The notes below the pieces were generated by a model. That model worked only from the letters and a program-made list of their open reading frames with translations. It was not told the DNA's origin and searched no databases. This document shows, piece after piece, positions 12,773 to 14,668 of a stretch of 14,668 nt of DNA (positions are counted from its first letter, which is position 1; each line of letters opens with the position of its first letter). The translations under genes and the position numbers were made by a program. The DNA comes from Acidobacteriota bacterium (GTDB lineage: Bacteria > Acidobacteriota > Terriglobia > Terriglobales > Acidobacteriaceae): the NCBI GenBank assembly GCA_021781075.1, contig JAJXXN010000038.1:1-14668 (forward strand). The letters run 5' to 3'.

Positions 12773-13723
12773 CTATGCGCCGACCGGCGAGCTGGCATAG
12801 ACAGGCATCACCCAGTGACGGTACTGGCGCATGCGGCCGTGCGTGGCATCGACATACTGCCGTTGCAATTCGGCGGTGATGGGACCGATTTTCGCGTTGA
12901 GCACGTCGTGATGGTCAACACGCACGATGGGCGCAAGGCCGACGGCGGTGCCGGAGAAGAAGAGCTCATCGCAAATGTAGAGCTCGCTGCGGTCAATGGG
13001 CCGCTCGACAACCTGGAGGCCAAGCTCATTGTGCGCCAGCTCCATGATGGAATCGCGGGTGATGCCCTCAAGAATGTTCTCCGTGACCGGCGGGGTGATG
13101 AGCTTGTTGTTGCGCACCATGAAGATGTTGCAGGTGGCGCCCTCGGCGACGTGCCCGCTTTCGTTGAGGAAGATGGCCTCGTCGAAACCGCAACGCCGCG
13201 CCTCTTCGCTGGCCAGCGCGCTGTTCACGTAGGCGCCGCAGATCTTGCCACGCGCCGGGATCATGTTGTCGTCAATGCGCCGCCACGAGCTCACCCCGGC
13301 ATGGACGCCGTTGTCCGCATGAAGATACTCCCCAAACGGCAGCGCGACAATCGCATGGGCATCCACATCATCCGGGCTCACGCCAACCCGCTCCGCGCTC
13401 TTGAACGCAATCGGGCGGACATACACGTCGGTCTCGAAGTGATTGCGCCGCATCAACTCTGCCGTGATCTCACTCAGTTCGCCGGCTTCGGAAGGAATGT
13501 TGATCCGCAGCAGCCCCGCGTTTTTCTTCCACCGCGCATAATGCTCAAACGGGCGCACCAGATAAAGCTCACGCCCGGGCGCGTCCCAATACGCGCGGAT
13601 GCCCTCGAAGACTCCCGTGCCGTAATGCAGGGCATGGGTGAGGATGCCCACATTGGCATCGCCGAGGCGCATGTACTCGCCGTCCATGTAACAAATCAGG
13701 TTTGGATCGCCTTGTGCCTTCAT
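12773..13723 (-). CDS. ilvE: Branched-chain amino acid aminotransferase
   Basis: This fold-type IV PLP enzyme of 316 residues exchanges amino groups between leucine, isoleucine or valine and 2-oxoglutarate. The typical class IV landmarks are THALHYGTGVFEGIRAY (29-45), RPFEHYARW (57-65, substrate loop), the catalytic lysine K160 in ARGKICGAYVNS, GHVAEGATCNIF (190-201, with E194 contacting PLP nitrogen) and the phosphate-binding SGTAVGLAPI (257-266). The ATG at 13723 lies two bases after the stop of the upstream oxidoreductase gene and has an ideal GGAGG six bases before it (13730-13734). The two are therefore coupled. The pairing with a 2-oxoacid:ferredoxin oxidoreductase suggests a role in branched-chain amino acid breakdown, or in reductive synthesis from branched acyl-CoA, besides ordinary biosynthesis. 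A D-amino-acid transaminase is less likely given the length and motifs. Confidence 0.95.
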   Translation of the reverse strand: MKAQGDPNLICYMDGEYMRLGDANVGILTHALHYGTGVFEGIRAYWDAPGRELYLVRPFEHYARWKKNAGLLRINIPSEAGELSEITAELMRRNHFETDVYVRPIAFKSAERVGVSPDDVDAHAIVALPFGEYLHADNGVHAGVSSWRRIDDNMIPARGKICGAYVNSALASEEARRCGFDEAIFLNESGHVAEGATCNIFMVRNNKLITPPVTENILEGITRDSIMELAHNELGLQVVERPIDRSELYICDELFFSGTAVGLAPIVRVDHHDVLNAKIGPITAELQRQYVDATHGRMRQYRHWVMPVYASSPVGA

Positions 13724-13724
13724 T

Positions 13725-14668
13725 TCACACCTCCACCGCGCAGCGTTCGCGGAAGAGCTGACGGCCCTTCAGCAGTGCGCGTGAATCCAGTTCAACCCAC
13801 TTGGGGTTTTTGATCATGTGCCGCAACGCGGCGTCCACCGACTCCTGCGGCAGTTCTTCGGCTATCTCCAGCAGTGCGCCAAGCATCACCATGTTGGCCG
13901 CGCGCGCGTCGCCTATCTCGTGCGCCACTTGCGTAAACGGCAGCGCGAGCACCTTCACATCCGGGCGATAACAGTCGGCGGGGAACTCTTCACCGTTGTA
14001 GATGACCCAGCCGCCGTTGCGCACGTTCAAGTCAAACTTGCGCAACGAGGGCTCGTTCATCGCCACCAGCACATCCGGCTCGGTGACCAACGGCGAATCA
14101 ATACTCTCATTTGAGATGCGCACATGGCAATTCGAGGTGCCCGAACGCATCTCTGGGCCGTACGAGGGAAGCCAACTCACGTTCAGGCCCGCATCGAGGC
14201 CCGCCTCCGCCAGGATTTCCCCAAGCAGCAGGACTCCCTGCCCGCCAAAGCCCGCTACGCGCACGTGCAGGTCGATCTCGATCCGCCGCTTGTCGCCCGC
14301 ATGGGCCGCGGCATCGTGGTTGGCTATGCCCAGTATCCGCGGCAGCTCCGCAAGCGCCGGCGCGGGCGGATGCGGCGCGTGGGCGACGGCCTCCTTGGTC
14401 TTGTCGCGATAAACGCCCAACGGGTACGTCTTCTCCATCACATCGCGCACCCAGTGCTGCGCATCCACCGGGTTGAGCTTCCAGATGGTCGGGCATGGCG
14501 AAAGGATTTCCACCAGCGAGAAGCCGAGCCCCTTGACCTGGTTTTCCAGCGCCTTGCGCACCGCTTTTGTCGCCTGCGCAATCTGCTTGTTGTCGCCAAG
14601 GCCCACGCGCTCAATGTAAACCGGCGCCTCGAGCGTGGCCAAAAGCTCCGCGATGCGCAGCGGGTAGC
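13725..14668 (-). CDS. 2-oxoacid:ferredoxin oxidoreductase, fused beta (C-terminal part) and gamma subunits, 5' truncated by window edge
   Basis: The frame is open to the right window edge; the TTG at 14642 is internal, since YPLRIAELL precedes it in frame. The visible part starts in the C terminus of the thiamine-diphosphate (beta) subunit: AELLATLEAPVYIERVGLGD, GFSLVEILSPCPTIWKLNP, then YPLGVYRD. An Ala/Pro/His-rich linker of about 45 residues follows. A complete gamma (POR catalytic gamma) domain then begins with VRVAGFGGQGVLLLGEILAEA and has SYGPEMRSGTSNCHVRIS. The enzyme oxidatively decarboxylates a 2-oxoacid with CoA to acyl-CoA, reducing ferredoxin, or works in reverse. Substrate class (2-oxoglutarate, 2-oxoisovalerate or other) cannot be set from these parts alone, but the coupled ilvE favours branched-chain 2-oxoacids. 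The alpha subunit gene should lie just outside the window. Confidence 0.9.
   Translation of the reverse strand, partial: YPLRIAELLATLEAPVYIERVGLGDNKQIAQATKAVRKALENQVKGLGFSLVEILSPCPTIWKLNPVDAQHWVRDVMEKTYPLGVYRDKTKEAVAHAPHPPAPALAELPRILGIANHDAAAHAGDKRRIEIDLHVRVAGFGGQGVLLLGEILAEAGLDAGLNVSWLPSYGPEMRSGTSNCHVRISNESIDSPLVTEPDVLVAMNEPSLRKFDLNVRNGGWVIYNGEEFPADCYRPDVKVLALPFTQVAHEIGDARAANMVMLGALLEIAEELPQESVDAALRHMIKNPKWVELDSRALLKGRQLFRERCAVEV

Noticed and set aside
12566..13813. A 415-codon plus-strand open frame opposite ilvE
   Set aside because: It is the antisense shadow of ilvE and its neighbours in GC-rich DNA. The minus strand encodes a textbook aminotransferase with all catalytic motifs, while the plus-strand product has no recognisable domain.
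1..14668. Mobile elements, CRISPR arrays, phage or defence systems
   Set aside because: No transposase, integrase, terminal repeats, regularly spaced repeats or recognised defence genes are visible. The DinG helicase is of the housekeeping Fe-S type and is not next to any cas gene.

Overview
The window is GC-rich bacterial chromosome, densely packed with genes on both strands. It looks like a member of the Acidobacteriota, probably class Terriglobia. That placement is an inference. It rests on several secreted proteins whose conserved blocks I associate with acidobacterial hypothetical families (1-578, 4169-4954, 12156-12611), on a fused beta-gamma 2-oxoacid:ferredoxin oxidoreductase next to ilvE, and on an M1-peptidase-like secreted protein. 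No transposase, integrase, phage gene, CRISPR array or rRNA is visible.

Left part (1-4168): the 3' end of a secreted protein gene faces a leftward run of four genes. Read in transcription order these are a DinG/Rad3-type iron-sulfur helicase, a small two-helix membrane protein, a Nudix hydrolase whose start overlaps the end of the membrane gene by 8 bases, and a QueD-family 6-carboxytetrahydropterin synthase. The short region between the helicase and the divergent gene to its right carries a perfect 11-base inverted repeat.

Centre (4169-9294): a rightward secreted protein of unknown function and the ribosome-assembly GTPase Der converge on a leftward pair, rlmB followed by an M1-peptidase-like protein. 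The two leftward genes overlap by ATGA. The M1-like protein keeps the zinc-ligand spacing of the family but has serine in place of the catalytic glutamate, so it looks like a secreted pseudopeptidase.

Right-centre (9444-12136): a rightward signalling cluster holds an ECF sigma factor, a two-helix membrane protein coupled to it by TGATG, a three-helix membrane protein with a cytoplasmic-type double zinc ribbon, and a LytTR response regulator with no kinase nearby. A tRNA-Leu(UAG) gene and a strong intrinsic terminator, probably bidirectional, follow.

Right end (12156-14668): a leftward His-rich secreted protein lies downstream of a two-gene operon that enters from the right edge. The operon encodes a fused beta/gamma subunit of a 2-oxoacid:ferredoxin oxidoreductase and branched-chain aminotransferase IlvE. 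Together these would interconvert branched-chain amino acids, their 2-oxoacids and acyl-CoAs. A perfect 13-bp hairpin after ilvE looks like the operon terminator.
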